NCBI GenBank assembly: GCA_027068795.1
Contig: JAMOMB010000038.1
Location: 1 to 47,211, forward strand
DNA length: 47,211 nt
Source: Sedimenticola sp.
GTDB taxonomy: Bacteria; Pseudomonadota; Gammaproteobacteria; Chromatiales; Chromatiaceae
Direction: 5' to 3'
Part shown: in pieces, positions 19,304 to 27,488 of the stretch
How the letters are laid out: each line of letters begins with the position of its first letter
Position numbering within the stretch: position 1 is the first letter of the stretch
Made by a program: the position numbers and the translations under genes
The notes under the pieces: generated by a model
Databases searched by the model: none
Told to the model about the DNA's origin: nothing
The model's input: only the letters and a program-made list of their open reading frames with translations

Positions 19304-19975
19304 ATGCAACAACCGCAAATCCACCGCCGGCAGGTCTGGAGCAAAACCCTGCGTTGGTGCCACTGGGGCATGACGCTGGCGGTGCTGGTATTGCTTTTCA
19401 CAGGCTGGCTGATTGCCTGGGCGCCGGAAAAAGCCGCCAGCGTAAACGATGCGCACTATGCGGCAGCGGCGATACTCATCACAGCGCTTGCCATCCGCTT
19501 GTGGCTGGCATTCTTCGGGCAGAGCAATGATCTGCTGAAAAACCTGCTGCCCAACCGCCACCTGCTGCTGCAGGGGTGGAAGGTGTTGCGCGCCTATCTT
19601 TCCCTGGGAAAAATCCCTCTGCCCAAATGGTATGCCCATAATCCCCTGTGGGCGCCTGTCTACCTGTTACTGTTTGTGGTGTTGTGGCTGCAGATCGCCA
19701 GCGGATTGCTGCTGCTCAATCAGGTTACCCTGATCGGCGATCTGAGCCTGCGTCAGATGCATGTATTGGGTTTCCAAACCCTCGCCCTGTTCACCCTGCT
19801 GCATCTGTCGGCCAGTTTCTTTCACGACGCCAAAGGCAGCGGCACAGACATATCAGCCATGATCAACGGTCATCGCTTCTTTATCATCGAGCCACCACAG
19901 CACGAGCCGGCCGGCGGCAAGGCTGTTATTTATCCACTGGACAATCTGCGTAATAGCGGCAACACCAGGAAGTAA
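19304..19975 (+). CDS. Cytochrome b561-family membrane protein linked to the Amr genes
   Basis: The 223-residue product has four predicted membrane segments (about 23-40, 52-71, 116-138 and 151-173). Histidines at 20 (RWCHW), 51, 153 (RQMHVLGF) and 167 (LLHLSA) are placed like the haem ligands of di-haem b561/Ni-hydrogenase b subunits. It would carry electrons between a quinone and a partner protein at the inner membrane. It starts seven bases after the amrA stop, so it is part of the amrBA operon. No hydrogenase or formate dehydrogenase genes are nearby, so its partner is unknown. Confidence 0.82.
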   Translation: MQQPQIHRRQVWSKTLRWCHWGMTLAVLVLLFTGWLIAWAPEKAASVNDAHYAAAAILITALAIRLWLAFFGQSNDLLKNLLPNRHLLLQGWKVLRAYLSLGKIPLPKWYAHNPLWAPVYLLLFVVLWLQIASGLLLLNQVTLIGDLSLRQMHVLGFQTLALFTLLHLSASFFHDAKGSGTDISAMINGHRFFIIEPPQHEPAGGKAVIYPLDNLRNSGNTRK

Positions 19976-19976
19976 T

Positions 19977-21173
19977 TTATGCAAGGAAAGCGGCGATTCG
20001 CTCCACCCCCAGCTTGAGCCTTTCCAGATCTGTGGTATAGGCGAAACGAACAAATTTATCCGTGCGATACTCACCGAAATCCCGCCCCGGCGTAATCGCC
20101 ACCGCAGCCTGATCAAGCAGTTTTCCGGCAAAATCAAAGCTGTCCCTGGAGAAGGCGCTGATATCGGCATAGAGGTAGAAAGCGCCTTCCGGCTTGCCCT
20201 GGATGCGAAATCCCAGCTTGATCAAAGCATCATACAAGTAATCCCTGCGCACCTGGAATACCTTGCGGCGTTGCTCGAGAATCTCCTGGGCCTCCGGCTG
20301 AAATGCCGCCAATGCCGCATACTGCGCCATGGTGGGCGCCGCCAGGAATATATTCTGCGCCAGGCGATCCAGGGCCGGCACATAGGCAGGCGGGGCGACC
20401 ACCCAGCCCAAACGCCAGCCAGTCATGCCAAAGAACTTGGAAAAACTGTTCACCACAAAAAGGTTGTCTTGCCCCAGCTTCAACGCTGTTTCCACCGGCC
20501 GCTCATACACCAGCCCCTGGTAGATTTCATCGACAATCAATATGCCATCCGGGGCGCGCACCGCTTCATAAAGAAATTGCAATTGCTGCAGCTTGAGCAA
20601 CCTGCCGGTAGGGTTGGCGGGCGTCGCCACCATCAACGCTTTGGTTCTATTGTCCCAGTGGCGGATCACCTGGTCATTGGTCAGGGCGAAGTTCCGGGAC
20701 GCCTTGACGCCCAGGGACACCGCCTCACCACCAAACATGCGCACCATATGCCGGTTGCAGGGATAACCGGGATCGGCCATGAGCACCTTGTCTCCGGGGT
20801 TGACCAGTATTCCCAGAATCAGTTGCAGCGCTCCCGATGCTCCTGGCGTAACGACGATTCTGGAGCTGTCCACCCGCACCCGGAAACGCGACCAATAGTA
20901 GTCACTGATGGCCTGACGCAATGCGGGAAGCCCCAGCGCCGGGGTATAGTGGGTCTTTCCCTGTTGCAATGACTGGATTCCCATGTCAATAACAGGTTGC
21001 GGACTGGGGAAATCCGGCTCCCCTACCTCCATATGCACCACATCCCTGCCCCGGGTATCCATTTCCCGCGCTTGCGCCAGAATATCCATCACATGGAAGG
21101 GCGCGATACCCGCCATGCGCTCAGACAGCAGGGGCCTATTTCCAGGCATATTGGTGGATATTCCGCAATGCAT
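19977..21173 (-). CDS. Class I/II PLP-dependent aminotransferase
   Basis: The 398-residue product is a fold-type I aminotransferase of the aspartate/alanine aminotransferase group. The PLP lysine is K246 in SFSKFFGMTGWRLGW. Other marks are HMEVGEPDF, TPGASGALQLIL, ATPANPTG and VDEIYQG (the PLP aspartate). Substrate specificity cannot be read from the sequence. The start is uncertain. The ATG at 21173 overlaps the upstream phosphatase gene by 38 bases, and an alternative ATG at 21149 overlaps it by 14. Either way the two genes are co-transcribed. Its stop lies one base from the stop of the convergent cytochrome gene. Confidence 0.88.
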   Translation of the reverse strand: MHCGISTNMPGNRPLLSERMAGIAPFHVMDILAQAREMDTRGRDVVHMEVGEPDFPSPQPVIDMGIQSLQQGKTHYTPALGLPALRQAISDYYWSRFRVRVDSSRIVVTPGASGALQLILGILVNPGDKVLMADPGYPCNRHMVRMFGGEAVSLGVKASRNFALTNDQVIRHWDNRTKALMVATPANPTGRLLKLQQLQFLYEAVRAPDGILIVDEIYQGLVYERPVETALKLGQDNLFVVNSFSKFFGMTGWRLGWVVAPPAYVPALDRLAQNIFLAAPTMAQYAALAAFQPEAQEILEQRRKVFQVRRDYLYDALIKLGFRIQGKPEGAFYLYADISAFSRDSFDFAGKLLDQAAVAITPGRDFGEYRTDKFVRFAYTTDLERLKLGVERIAAFLA

Positions 21174-21909
21174 CGAGATCTACCTGGTCGTTGACCAGAT
21201 CAGGGCCAGCCAGCACCTTGCTGGGTTGCCCCTCATCGCCAAGGTGATCGACGACCAGGGTTGCATCACTGAAATCCTGGTGACGGGTGTAGTCGTTTAC
21301 CGTAATCAGCAGGGAACGGATACCGGCCCCCCTTACGGACTTTACGCCATTGTCCGAATCTTCAATCGCCATGCAGCTTTCCGGAGGCAGATTCAGTTGC
21401 TCCATTGCCCAGACAAAAATATCCGGGGCGGGTTTCTTCGCCGGTACGACATCACCTGCTGCGATCACATCAAACCAATCCTCCGCATCCTCCGCCAGAC
21501 TGTTGCGCAGCAGCGCCGTCACATTGGCCGGGGTGGTGGTGGTGGCAATGGCCAGGCGCATCCCGGCATCCCGCGCCTCACGCAGCAACCGCTCCACCCC
21601 CGGACGCAGGGGCAGACCGGGATCTACCATCAAAGCCTTGTAATGCTCGGTTTTTGCAGCATGCAAGTCCGCGACAAAGGTTTCAAATTCGCCTTCCGGC
21701 CGAAAATCCGGAAGATAGCGCTCCAGGAAATACTTGATGCGCTCCTTGCCGCCGGTAACAGTCAACAAGTCGCCATAAATTTCAACCGTCCAGTTCCAGT
21801 CCAGCCCGGCGTCGGCAAATGCCTTGTTGAAGGCCACGAGGTGCCCGTCGCGCTCCGTGTCCGACAATGTGCCATCAACGTCAAAGATCAAGGCTTGAAG
21901 CTGTTTCAT
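21136..21909 (-). CDS. HAD hydrolase, CbbY-like sugar-phosphate phosphatase
   Basis: The 257-residue product is a HAD phosphatase with nucleophile Asp10 and acid/base Asp12 in FDVDGTLSDTE. A helical cap follows, then the motif II threonines in IATTTT and motifs III/IV in AKKPAPD and AIEDSDNG. The segment ERDGHLVAFNKAFADAGLDW and the later GGKERIKYFL are characteristic of CbbY. In bacteria with a Calvin cycle, CbbY removes xylulose-1,5-bisphosphate, an inhibitory Rubisco by-product. No Rubisco genes are in this window, so a different sugar phosphate remains possible. Confidence 0.85.
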   Translation of the reverse strand: MKQLQALIFDVDGTLSDTERDGHLVAFNKAFADAGLDWNWTVEIYGDLLTVTGGKERIKYFLERYLPDFRPEGEFETFVADLHAAKTEHYKALMVDPGLPLRPGVERLLREARDAGMRLAIATTTTPANVTALLRNSLAEDAEDWFDVIAAGDVVPAKKPAPDIFVWAMEQLNLPPESCMAIEDSDNGVKSVRGAGIRSLLITVNDYTRHQDFSDATLVVDHLGDEGQPSKVLAGPDLVNDQVDLDALRNIHQYAWK

Positions 21910-22300
21910 TTTACATATCCAGATATATCAATGATTGAGGGAAGCATAGAATAAAGCATCCTGAGGCATTTTGGCGGAGAAATGCCATAGAAATGGCAGC
22001 TCAAAATATACCACCCGGATTCCACATTTTTCACAGTTCTCCGATTTCTTCACCCTGAAAATTTGCTCCAAACGCTCTGGTCTGATACTTTCCCCTACCT
22101 AAAAAAAATACCTGAGCAGAGCCGCCGAACCAAGATGCACAGATAATCCGGCATATATTCAGTGTTGTAGCTTTATTTAAGTCACACTCCAATGTCTTGA
22201 ATATACAGCACATAGCGCTACTGGAACTCGGGTATCAATTTACACCTGCAACCTTGGGTTCAGGTAAACAATCAAACGACAAGCTGTCAGGTAATTGCCC
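21910..22300. other. Long AT-rich intergenic region between the phosphatase gene and dksA
   Basis: This 391-bp stretch separates divergent genes and is clearly richer in A and T than its surroundings, especially 22080-22260. It should contain the promoters of dksA-gluQ and of the phosphatase-aminotransferase pair. I see a 7-bp hairpin (GGCATTT / AAATGCC, 21965-21986) on the phosphatase side, and an A8 run near 22101-22108. I could not pick a convincing promoter, and the 60-codon open frame inside it (22031-22213) has no start signal or recognisable motif. Confidence 0.5.
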
Positions 22301-22732
22301 ATGGCGAAAAAGTCTATAAATATTGACCCCCTTTCCTTTGAGCCTTACAAGGTCAAGCGGGGCGAAGAGTACATGAACGAAAAACAGGAAGCGCATTTTC
22401 GCGCCATCCTGGAAAAATGGCGTACATCACTGATGGAAGAGGTGGATCGCACGGTGCATCACATGAAAGACGACGCCGCCAATTTCCCTGATCCCAACGA
22501 CCGCGCCAGCCAGGAAACGGAATTCAGCATCGAACTGCGCACCCGGGATCGCGAGCGCAAGCTGCTGAAAAAAATCAATGAGGCGCTGGACGCCATCGAC
22601 GCCCATGAGTATGGCTACTGTGAATCCTGCGGCGCGGAAATCGGCATCCGCCGCCTGGAAGCCCGTCCCACAGCCAACCTCTGCATCGAATGCAAGACCC
22701 TGGAGGAAATCCGGGAGAAAAACTACGGCTGA
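22301..22732 (+). CDS. dksA: RNA polymerase-binding transcription factor DksA
   Basis: DksA binds in the RNA polymerase secondary channel and works with ppGpp to reprogram transcription in starvation. The ATG at 22301 has AGG nine bases upstream and gives 143 residues (151 in E. coli). The coiled-coil tip retains the functional pattern D64xxD67xA69 in FPDPNDRAS. The C4 zinc finger uses Cys107, Cys110, Cys128 and Cys131 (CESCG... CIECK). The next gene on the strand is gluQ, as in enterobacteria, with a stem-loop between. Confidence 0.97.
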   Translation: MAKKSINIDPLSFEPYKVKRGEEYMNEKQEAHFRAILEKWRTSLMEEVDRTVHHMKDDAANFPDPNDRASQETEFSIELRTRDRERKLLKKINEALDAIDAHEYGYCESCGAEIGIRRLEARPTANLCIECKTLEEIREKNYG

Positions 22733-22759
22733 AATGGCTGATACTGTTTCCCTCGACAA

Positions 22760-22785
22760 AAAGCCGGCGACGATACGCCGGCTTT
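22760..22785 (+). terminator. Stem-loop between dksA and gluQ
   Basis: A perfect 10-bp stem, AAAGCCGGCG / CGCCGGCTTT, has a six-base loop and ends ten bases before the gluQ ATG. The sequence after it is only partly T-rich (GCCATTTCTG). In Shigella/E. coli a terminator in this same interval is reported to limit gluQ expression relative to dksA. Because no ribosome-binding site lies between the stem and the ATG, it may also affect translation. Confidence 0.7.
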
Positions 22786-22795
22786 GCCATTTCTG

Positions 22796-23722
22796 ATGCG
22801 CCATAAGGCCGGCTATCACGGGCGCTTCGCCCCCTCACCCACTGGCTCCCTGCACTTTGGCTCCCTGGTCGCCGCCGTCGCCAGCTACGCGGACGCCCTG
22901 CATCATCAAGGCAGCTGGCTGGTGCGCATGGAAGACGTGGATGAAAGCCGCAGCGTAAAAGGCAGCGCGGATGAAATCCTGCACACCCTGGAAGCATTCG
23001 GTTTTGAATGGGATCAGCCGGTTCTGTTCCAGAGCCAGCGCAAAACCCGATACCAGGAGATACTCCAATGGCTATGGCAAGAGAAGTACACCTATGCCTG
23101 CTCCTGCTCCCGCCGCAAAATCGCCCGCCAGGCGCGCATGGGCCTGGAGGGTCCGGTCTATCCCGGCAGCTGCCGGCAAACCACCACGGATAAGGTCCTG
23201 GGAAAAGCCATACGCATTCGCACCAACAGGGAAGAAATCTGTTTTGAAGACCGCATCCAGAACAGGCACTGCCAAGTGCTGGAGAGAGACATCGGCGACT
23301 TTGTCATCCACCGGGCCGACGGCTACACCGCCTATCAACTGGCGGTGGTCATCGATGACGCCGACCAGGGAATCACCCAGGTGGTGCGCGGCGCAGACCT
23401 GCTGCTTTCCACCCCCCGGCAGATCTATCTACAACAACTGTTGGGGTTTCCCCGGCCCGAATACGCCCATATCCCCCTGGTGACCGACGCCCAGGGGCGG
23501 AAACTGAGCAAGCTGGACAGGGCGCATCCCCTGTCAGCCGACAACCCGCTGCCAAGCCTGAAAGCCGCCTGGGCTTTCCTTCAGCAGCCTCCTTTCTTGC
23601 AACAGCCAGGCAGCGTACAGGAATTCTGGCAGTGGGCCGCTTCCGCCTGGGACATGGGCAGGATCAGTCTTCCTTCCTGCCGACAATGCGCAACCACACA
23701 AACCCCGTCACACCCGCAATAA
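22796..23722 (+). CDS. gluQ: Glutamyl-Q tRNA(Asp) synthetase
   Basis: GluQ-RS is a truncated glutamyl-tRNA synthetase that attaches glutamate to queuosine at position 34 of tRNA-Asp. The catalytic half has RFAPSPTGSLHFGSLVAA, with the HIGH-like element, and the KMSKS-like KLSK. The zinc-binding cysteines appear as CSCSRRK and later C in YPGSC. There is no anticodon-binding domain, as expected. The ATG at 22796 is preferred over an in-frame TTG at 22784 that sits inside the stem-loop. The last 59 bases overlap the 3' end of nhaA on the other strand. queC and queE, needed to make queuosine, are 2-4 kb away. Confidence 0.93.
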   Translation: MRHKAGYHGRFAPSPTGSLHFGSLVAAVASYADALHHQGSWLVRMEDVDESRSVKGSADEILHTLEAFGFEWDQPVLFQSQRKTRYQEILQWLWQEKYTYACSCSRRKIARQARMGLEGPVYPGSCRQTTTDKVLGKAIRIRTNREEICFEDRIQNRHCQVLERDIGDFVIHRADGYTAYQLAVVIDDADQGITQVVRGADLLLSTPRQIYLQQLLGFPRPEYAHIPLVTDAQGRKLSKLDRAHPLSADNPLPSLKAAWAFLQQPPFLQQPGSVQEFWQWAASAWDMGRISLPSCRQCATTQTPSHPQ

Positions 23723-25019
23723 ACGACGCCAGCAATACGCCGGTCTTGGCCATGAGCAGGTTCTGCGGATCATCGGCAAAAGCCAATTCCGCCACGAAGA
23801 TGGACATGGTGAAGCCAATACCGCCCATCAACGCGGCTCCCATGATATGGGCGAAGTTCAGGCCTCGGGGCAAGGTGCCCCACCCCATCTTCACCACCAG
23901 CCAGACCATGCCCGTGATGCCCAGCAGTTTTCCCAGCACCAGCCCCATGATTACCCCCAAGGCCACAGGATGCGCAAAAACATCCCCCATGGCGCCAAAT
24001 TCCATGGGAATGCCGGCGTTCGCCAGGGCAAAAATCGGAATGACGAGATAGGCGCTGGGAATATGCATGCGATGTTCGAGAATCTGCGCCGGCGCCTGGG
24101 CCAGGCCCACCCCTTCGGCCAGGGCCGTCACCCGGCTGCGCATCTGGTCATTGAGAATGATATTCGGCTCCCGGGCATGGGCCTCGCGAATTTCATCCAG
24201 CAAGCCACGGGCATTGGCGAGAAAGCGCTCTGTATCCAGCTTCGGCTTCATGGGTATGGTAAAGGCGAGAAACACCCCCGCCAGGGTTGCATGTACGCCA
24301 CTTTTGAGCAGCGCCAGCCACAATAGTACGCCCAGCAAGCCGTAGGGGAGTACGCTGCGGATCCCGCCTCTGTTCATGGCCAGCAGCAAGAACAGAATAC
24401 CCACCGCGGATCCCAGGGCCAGCAAATCAAGCTCGGCGGTATAGAACAGGGCAATCACCACCACGGCGCCCAGATCATCCACGATTGCCAGCGCCACCAG
24501 GAAGGTCAGCAGGGACGGCGGTACGCGCCGGCCCAGTAAAGCCAGGGCTCCCAGGGCAAAAGCGATATCCGTCGCCATGGGAATGCCCCAACCCCGGACC
24601 CCGTCTCCTTCCTGGTTCAGCAAGAAATAAAACAACGCCGGCACAACCATGCCGCCGGCGGCCGCCGCAATCGGCAACAGCGCCTGCTTGGGATTTGCTA
24701 GCTCTCCAACCAGCAGCTCCCGTTTCAGTTCCAGGCCGACGACCAGAAAGAACAAGGCCATCAAACCGTCATTCACCCAGTGGTGCAGCGTCATGGTCAG
24801 CATCATCTGCCCGCCACCCACTGTCACTTCCGTATGCAGAAGATGCTGGTAGGCTTCCGCCAGGGGACCATTTGCAATAATCAGGGCCACCACCGCACAC
24901 AGCATCAGCAAGATACCACTGGTGGTCTGCCGGTGGATAAATTCTTCCAGCGGCGTCAAGACCCGGTCGAAAGCCCGCTCCCAGGGCGCGAGATATTCTT
25001 TTCCTGTTTGTTTGTTCAT
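23664..25019 (-). CDS. nhaA: Na+/H+ antiporter NhaA
   Basis: NhaA expels Na+ in exchange for protons across the inner membrane, in pH and salt homeostasis. From the ATG at 25019 the product is 451 residues. That is longer than the 388 of E. coli, mainly in the N-terminal part and a cytoplasmic loop, as in many non-enteric homologues. The paired ion-binding aspartates are in AIVDDLGAVVVIALFY, and NDGLMALFFLVVGLELKREL is the family's signature helix. WGIPMATDIAFALG and the C-terminal AALMGGIGFTMSIFVAELAF also match. The frame stays open upstream to a TTG at 25082, which lacks a well-placed site. It converges on gluQ with a 59-base overlap. Confidence 0.95.
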   Translation of the reverse strand: MNKQTGKEYLAPWERAFDRVLTPLEEFIHRQTTSGILLMLCAVVALIIANGPLAEAYQHLLHTEVTVGGGQMMLTMTLHHWVNDGLMALFFLVVGLELKRELLVGELANPKQALLPIAAAAGGMVVPALFYFLLNQEGDGVRGWGIPMATDIAFALGALALLGRRVPPSLLTFLVALAIVDDLGAVVVIALFYTAELDLLALGSAVGILFLLLAMNRGGIRSVLPYGLLGVLLWLALLKSGVHATLAGVFLAFTIPMKPKLDTERFLANARGLLDEIREAHAREPNIILNDQMRSRVTALAEGVGLAQAPAQILEHRMHIPSAYLVIPIFALANAGIPMEFGAMGDVFAHPVALGVIMGLVLGKLLGITGMVWLVVKMGWGTLPRGLNFAHIMGAALMGGIGFTMSIFVAELAFADDPQNLLMAKTGVLLASFIAGVTGFVWLRIVGRKED

Positions 25020-25127
25020 TTGTTGCCGTTCCGCTCCAGGTTCTTCGTTCGGGAAAGCCTGCTCAAATGCATCATGCTCCAAAATCGAAGACTACCAGAT
25101 ACTGACAGGTTACCAAAATGCGTACAC

Positions 25128-25155
25128 AAAAAAGCCCGGTCAAAATGAACGGGCT
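25128..25155 (-). terminator. Intrinsic terminator after tRNA-Lys
   Basis: On the minus strand AGCCCGTTCA / TGACCGGGCT forms a 10-bp stem with one mismatch and a four-base loop, followed by six T residues. It lies 16 bases past the 3' end of the tRNA gene and upstream of nhaA. Confidence 0.85.
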
Positions 25156-25170
25156 CTTTGGTTCTGAATA

Positions 25171-25246
25171 TGGTGGGCCGTGGGCGATTCGAACGCCCGA
25201 CCAATTGATTAAAAGTCAACTGCTCTACCGGCTGAGCTAACGGCCC
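25171..25246 (-). tRNA. tRNA-Lys (anticodon UUU)
   Basis: The 76-base gene folds as a complete cloverleaf on the minus strand. The acceptor stem pairs GGGCCGT with ACGGCCC. The D-arm sequence is TAGCTCAGCCGGTAGAGCA. The anticodon stem GTTGA / TCAAT-type carries the loop CTTTTAA with anticodon TTT, and the T arm is GGGCG-TTCGAAT-CGCCC. The CCA end is encoded. The sequence is close to E. coli tRNA-Lys. It has its own promoter and terminator and stands alone between queC and nhaA. Confidence 0.97.
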
Positions 25247-25259
25247 CGGAAGAGCGCGC

Positions 25260-25287
25260 ATTATACAGCGAAGAACGCATCTCTCAA
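25260..25287 (-). promoter_or_regulatory. Sigma-70 promoter of tRNA-Lys
   Basis: On the minus strand TTGAGA (25282-25287) and a perfect TATAAT (25260-25265) are 16 bases apart. The next bases, GCGCGCTC, form a GC-rich discriminator like those of stringently controlled stable-RNA promoters. The -10 box ends 13 bases before the mature tRNA 5' end. Confidence 0.75.
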
Positions 25288-25305
25288 ATACTTTTTTTCG
25301 CCTTG

Positions 25306-25992
25306 TCATGTATTGATGTAAGGAGTGGGATCCGCTACTCCGGCTTCGGCAAAACCCTGGGCGCGCAGGCGGCAGGAATCACAGCTTCCACAGGCACGGC
25401 CTTGTTCATCCGCCTGATAACAGGACAGGGTAAGGGCGTAATCCACTCCCAGTTCCACGCCGGTGCGAATGATTTCCGCCTTGGTCATTTCGATAAGCGG
25501 CGCCCGAATACGGAATCGCCCGCCTTCCACCCCGGCTTTGGTGGCAAAATTCGCCAGTTTTTCAAAAGCCTGGATGAACTCCGGCCGGCAATCCGGATAG
25601 CCGGAATAATCCACGGCATTGACGCCGATGAAGATGTCCCTGGCCCCCAGGACCTCCGCCCAGCCCAGGGCCAGGGAAAGAAATACCGTATTGCGCGCAG
25701 GCACATAGGTAACAGGTATGCCATCGGTCTGCTGCTCGGGAACAGCGATGGACATATCGGTGAGGGCCGAACCGCCGATGCCGCCCAGATCCAGGCGCAG
25801 GATTTTGTGCTCTGCCGCCTCCATGGCCGCCGCCAGCCGGCGCGACGCCTGCAGCTCCACGCTGTGGCGCTGGCCATAGTCAAAGCTCAGGGCATGACAG
25901 ATATATCCCTGGCGCCGGGCCACAGCCAGTACGGTGGCGGAATCCAGCCCGCCGGAAAGCAACACCACCGCACGCTTTGCAGCATCATTCAT
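25306..25992 (-). CDS. queC: 7-cyano-7-deazaguanine synthase QueC
   Basis: QueC converts 7-carboxy-7-deazaguanine to preQ0 with ATP and ammonia, in queuosine synthesis. The 228-residue product has the PP-loop [12 protein letters not shown] near the N-terminus, SFDYGQRH and [12 protein letters not shown]. The four zinc cysteines lie in a C-terminal cluster (SCYQ... CGSCDSC). It follows queE with an ATGA four-base overlap and is the last gene of the long Tol-Pal run before tRNA-Lys. Confidence 0.97.
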   Translation of the reverse strand: MNDAAKRAVVLLSGGLDSATVLAVARRQGYICHALSFDYGQRHSVELQASRRLAAAMEAAEHKILRLDLGGIGGSALTDMSIAVPEQQTDGIPVTYVPARNTVFLSLALGWAEVLGARDIFIGVNAVDYSGYPDCRPEFIQAFEKLANFATKAGVEGGRFRIRAPLIEMTKAEIIRTGVELGVDYALTLSCYQADEQGRACGSCDSCRLRAQGFAEAGVADPTPYINT

Positions 25993-26630
25993 CGGCCAGC
26001 CTCATCTCCCCACAGGATCTTGTGCAACTGCAGTTGAAATCGCACCGGAAGCTTGTCCTGCAGAATCCACTCCGCCAGCGCTTCAGGCGCCAACCCTCCT
26101 TGCACCGGAGAGAAAAGAACTTCACAGCGGCGTGGCAGCTCATGCTCCCGCAGCTGCGCCCTGGCCCAATCATAGTCTTCCCGATCACAGATCACGAATT
26201 TGATCTGGTCCCGGGGAGAGAGCTGTTGCAGGTTTTCCCAGCGGTTCTTCTCCGCTTCTCCAGAGCCTGGCGTCTTGATATCCATTACTTTGACTACCCG
26301 GGAATCCACGCCACGCAAATCCATGCTGCCGCCGGTTTCCAGGGAGACTTCATAACCGGCATCACAAAGTCTGGCCAGCAACGGCAGCGCTTCTTTTTGC
26401 GCCAGGGGCTCGCCGCCGGTAACGGTGACGTGGCGCGGCTGATACGCCGCCACCTGTTGGCAAATGTCTGGAATCTCCATCCATTTTCCACCCTTGAAAG
26501 CATAGGTGGTATCGCAATAGCCGCAACGCAGGGGACAACCGGTCAAACGCACGAATACCGTGGGAAACCCCATGCTGCGACTTTCCCCCTGCAATGAATA
26601 GAATATTTCACTGACACGCAGCCGGGACAC
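25989..26630 (-). CDS. queE: 7-carboxy-7-deazaguanine synthase QueE
   Basis: QueE is the radical SAM enzyme that contracts 6-carboxytetrahydropterin to 7-carboxy-7-deazaguanine. The 213-residue product has the substrate strand [10 protein letters not shown], the cluster motif CPLRCGYC and [11 protein letters not shown]. The start is a GTG whose G overlaps the cpoB TAG by one base, so translation is probably coupled. It overlaps queC by four bases. queD is not in the window. Confidence 0.96.
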   Translation of the reverse strand: MSRLRVSEIFYSLQGESRSMGFPTVFVRLTGCPLRCGYCDTTYAFKGGKWMEIPDICQQVAAYQPRHVTVTGGEPLAQKEALPLLARLCDAGYEVSLETGGSMDLRGVDSRVVKVMDIKTPGSGEAEKNRWENLQQLSPRDQIKFVICDREDYDWARAQLREHELPRRCEVLFSPVQGGLAPEALAEWILQDKLPVRFQLQLHKILWGDEAGR

Positions 26631-27430
26631 TACCTGGATGTTCTCATATGCTTGAGACGCGCCTTCGCCATACGCGCCACCGAAGACGAAGGATACTTGT
26701 CCAGTACTTGTTGCAGCATTTTGCGCGCGGCGTCCCGCTTGCCCATGGCGTCCAGAATATAGCCTTTTTTCAACAGGGCGCCCGGCACCTTGTCACTATC
26801 AGGAAACTCCTTCAGCAGGCGGTCAAAGGATGCCAGCGCGGACTTGTTGTCCTGGGTCACATAGTAGCTTTCGCCCAGCCAGTAAAGGGCATTGTCGGCA
26901 AGATCGCTTTGGGGATATTTAATCAGAAACGCCTTGAAACCAGCAATGGCGTCCTTGTAGCGCCGCTTGGAAGGGTGCAGCCAGCCATAGGCTGTGTCAT
27001 AGTCCGCCTGCTCCTGGGCGGGATCCGCCGGAGGAGAACCGGGAGCATTGGAAACAAGCTGGCCGGGCGCGCGCTCCGGCGCCTGAACAGCAGGCTGCGG
27101 TTCCACCGGCTGTGCTTCGGGCGTGGCCACAGGAGTCGCCGTTCCACCCTGCTGCAAACGGCCCAGGCGCTCGTCCAGATCAAGGTAGAGCTCACGCTGC
27201 TTTTTTCGCATGCGCTCCAGGGCATATTGCTGCTCCTCCACCTGCCCCTGCAATTCCCGGTTGGTGCGTTTCAGTGCCTGTACTTCCAGCATCAATTCCG
27301 TAATGTGCCCGACTCGTCGCTCCAGGCGCTGCAAGCGCTGCTCCAGCGCCTCATCCGCACCATAAACCGCGGCGCCATGCGGCATCAACACGGCGCACAG
27401 GGACATTACCAGCAGCCTGCTTCTCTTCAT
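26630..27430 (-). CDS. cpoB: Cell division coordinator CpoB (YbgF)
   Basis: CpoB is a periplasmic TolA-binding protein that links peptidoglycan synthesis to outer-membrane constriction. The 266-residue product has a signal peptide (about 1-24), an N-terminal coiled coil (about 26-92) that trimerises the protein, and a Pro/Ala/Gln-rich linker (about 95-140). The C-terminal part holds three TPR-like repeats (YDTAYGWL..., ADNALYWLGESYY, VPGALLKKGYIL). It is the last Tol-Pal gene and runs into queE. Confidence 0.94.
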   Translation of the reverse strand: MKRSRLLVMSLCAVLMPHGAAVYGADEALEQRLQRLERRVGHITELMLEVQALKRTNRELQGQVEEQQYALERMRKKQRELYLDLDERLGRLQQGGTATPVATPEAQPVEPQPAVQAPERAPGQLVSNAPGSPPADPAQEQADYDTAYGWLHPSKRRYKDAIAGFKAFLIKYPQSDLADNALYWLGESYYVTQDNKSALASFDRLLKEFPDSDKVPGALLKKGYILDAMGKRDAARKMLQQVLDKYPSSSVARMAKARLKHMRTSR

Positions 27431-27450
27431 GATTCCACTCTTGTTGCCGA

Positions 27451-27480
27451 CAAGGGGTTCAGGCAGTCCCGAACCCCTTG
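27451..27480 (-). other. Stem-loop between pal and cpoB
   Basis: A perfect 10-bp inverted repeat, CAAGGGGTTC / GAACCCCTTG, encloses a ten-base loop in the 58-bp gap between pal and cpoB. No T-run follows it on the minus strand. It may stabilise the upstream pal mRNA or partly reduce read-through into cpoB-queEC. Confidence 0.5.
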
Positions 27481-27488
27481 ATCAGGTT

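Noticed and set aside
19304-19975. Assignment of the b561-like protein as a hydrogenase subunit
   Set aside because: No hydrogenase structural or maturation genes are in the window; only the general di-haem membrane fold can be supported.
22031-22213. 60-codon open frame in the dksA upstream region
   Set aside because: AT-rich intergenic sequence without start signals; more likely promoter DNA.
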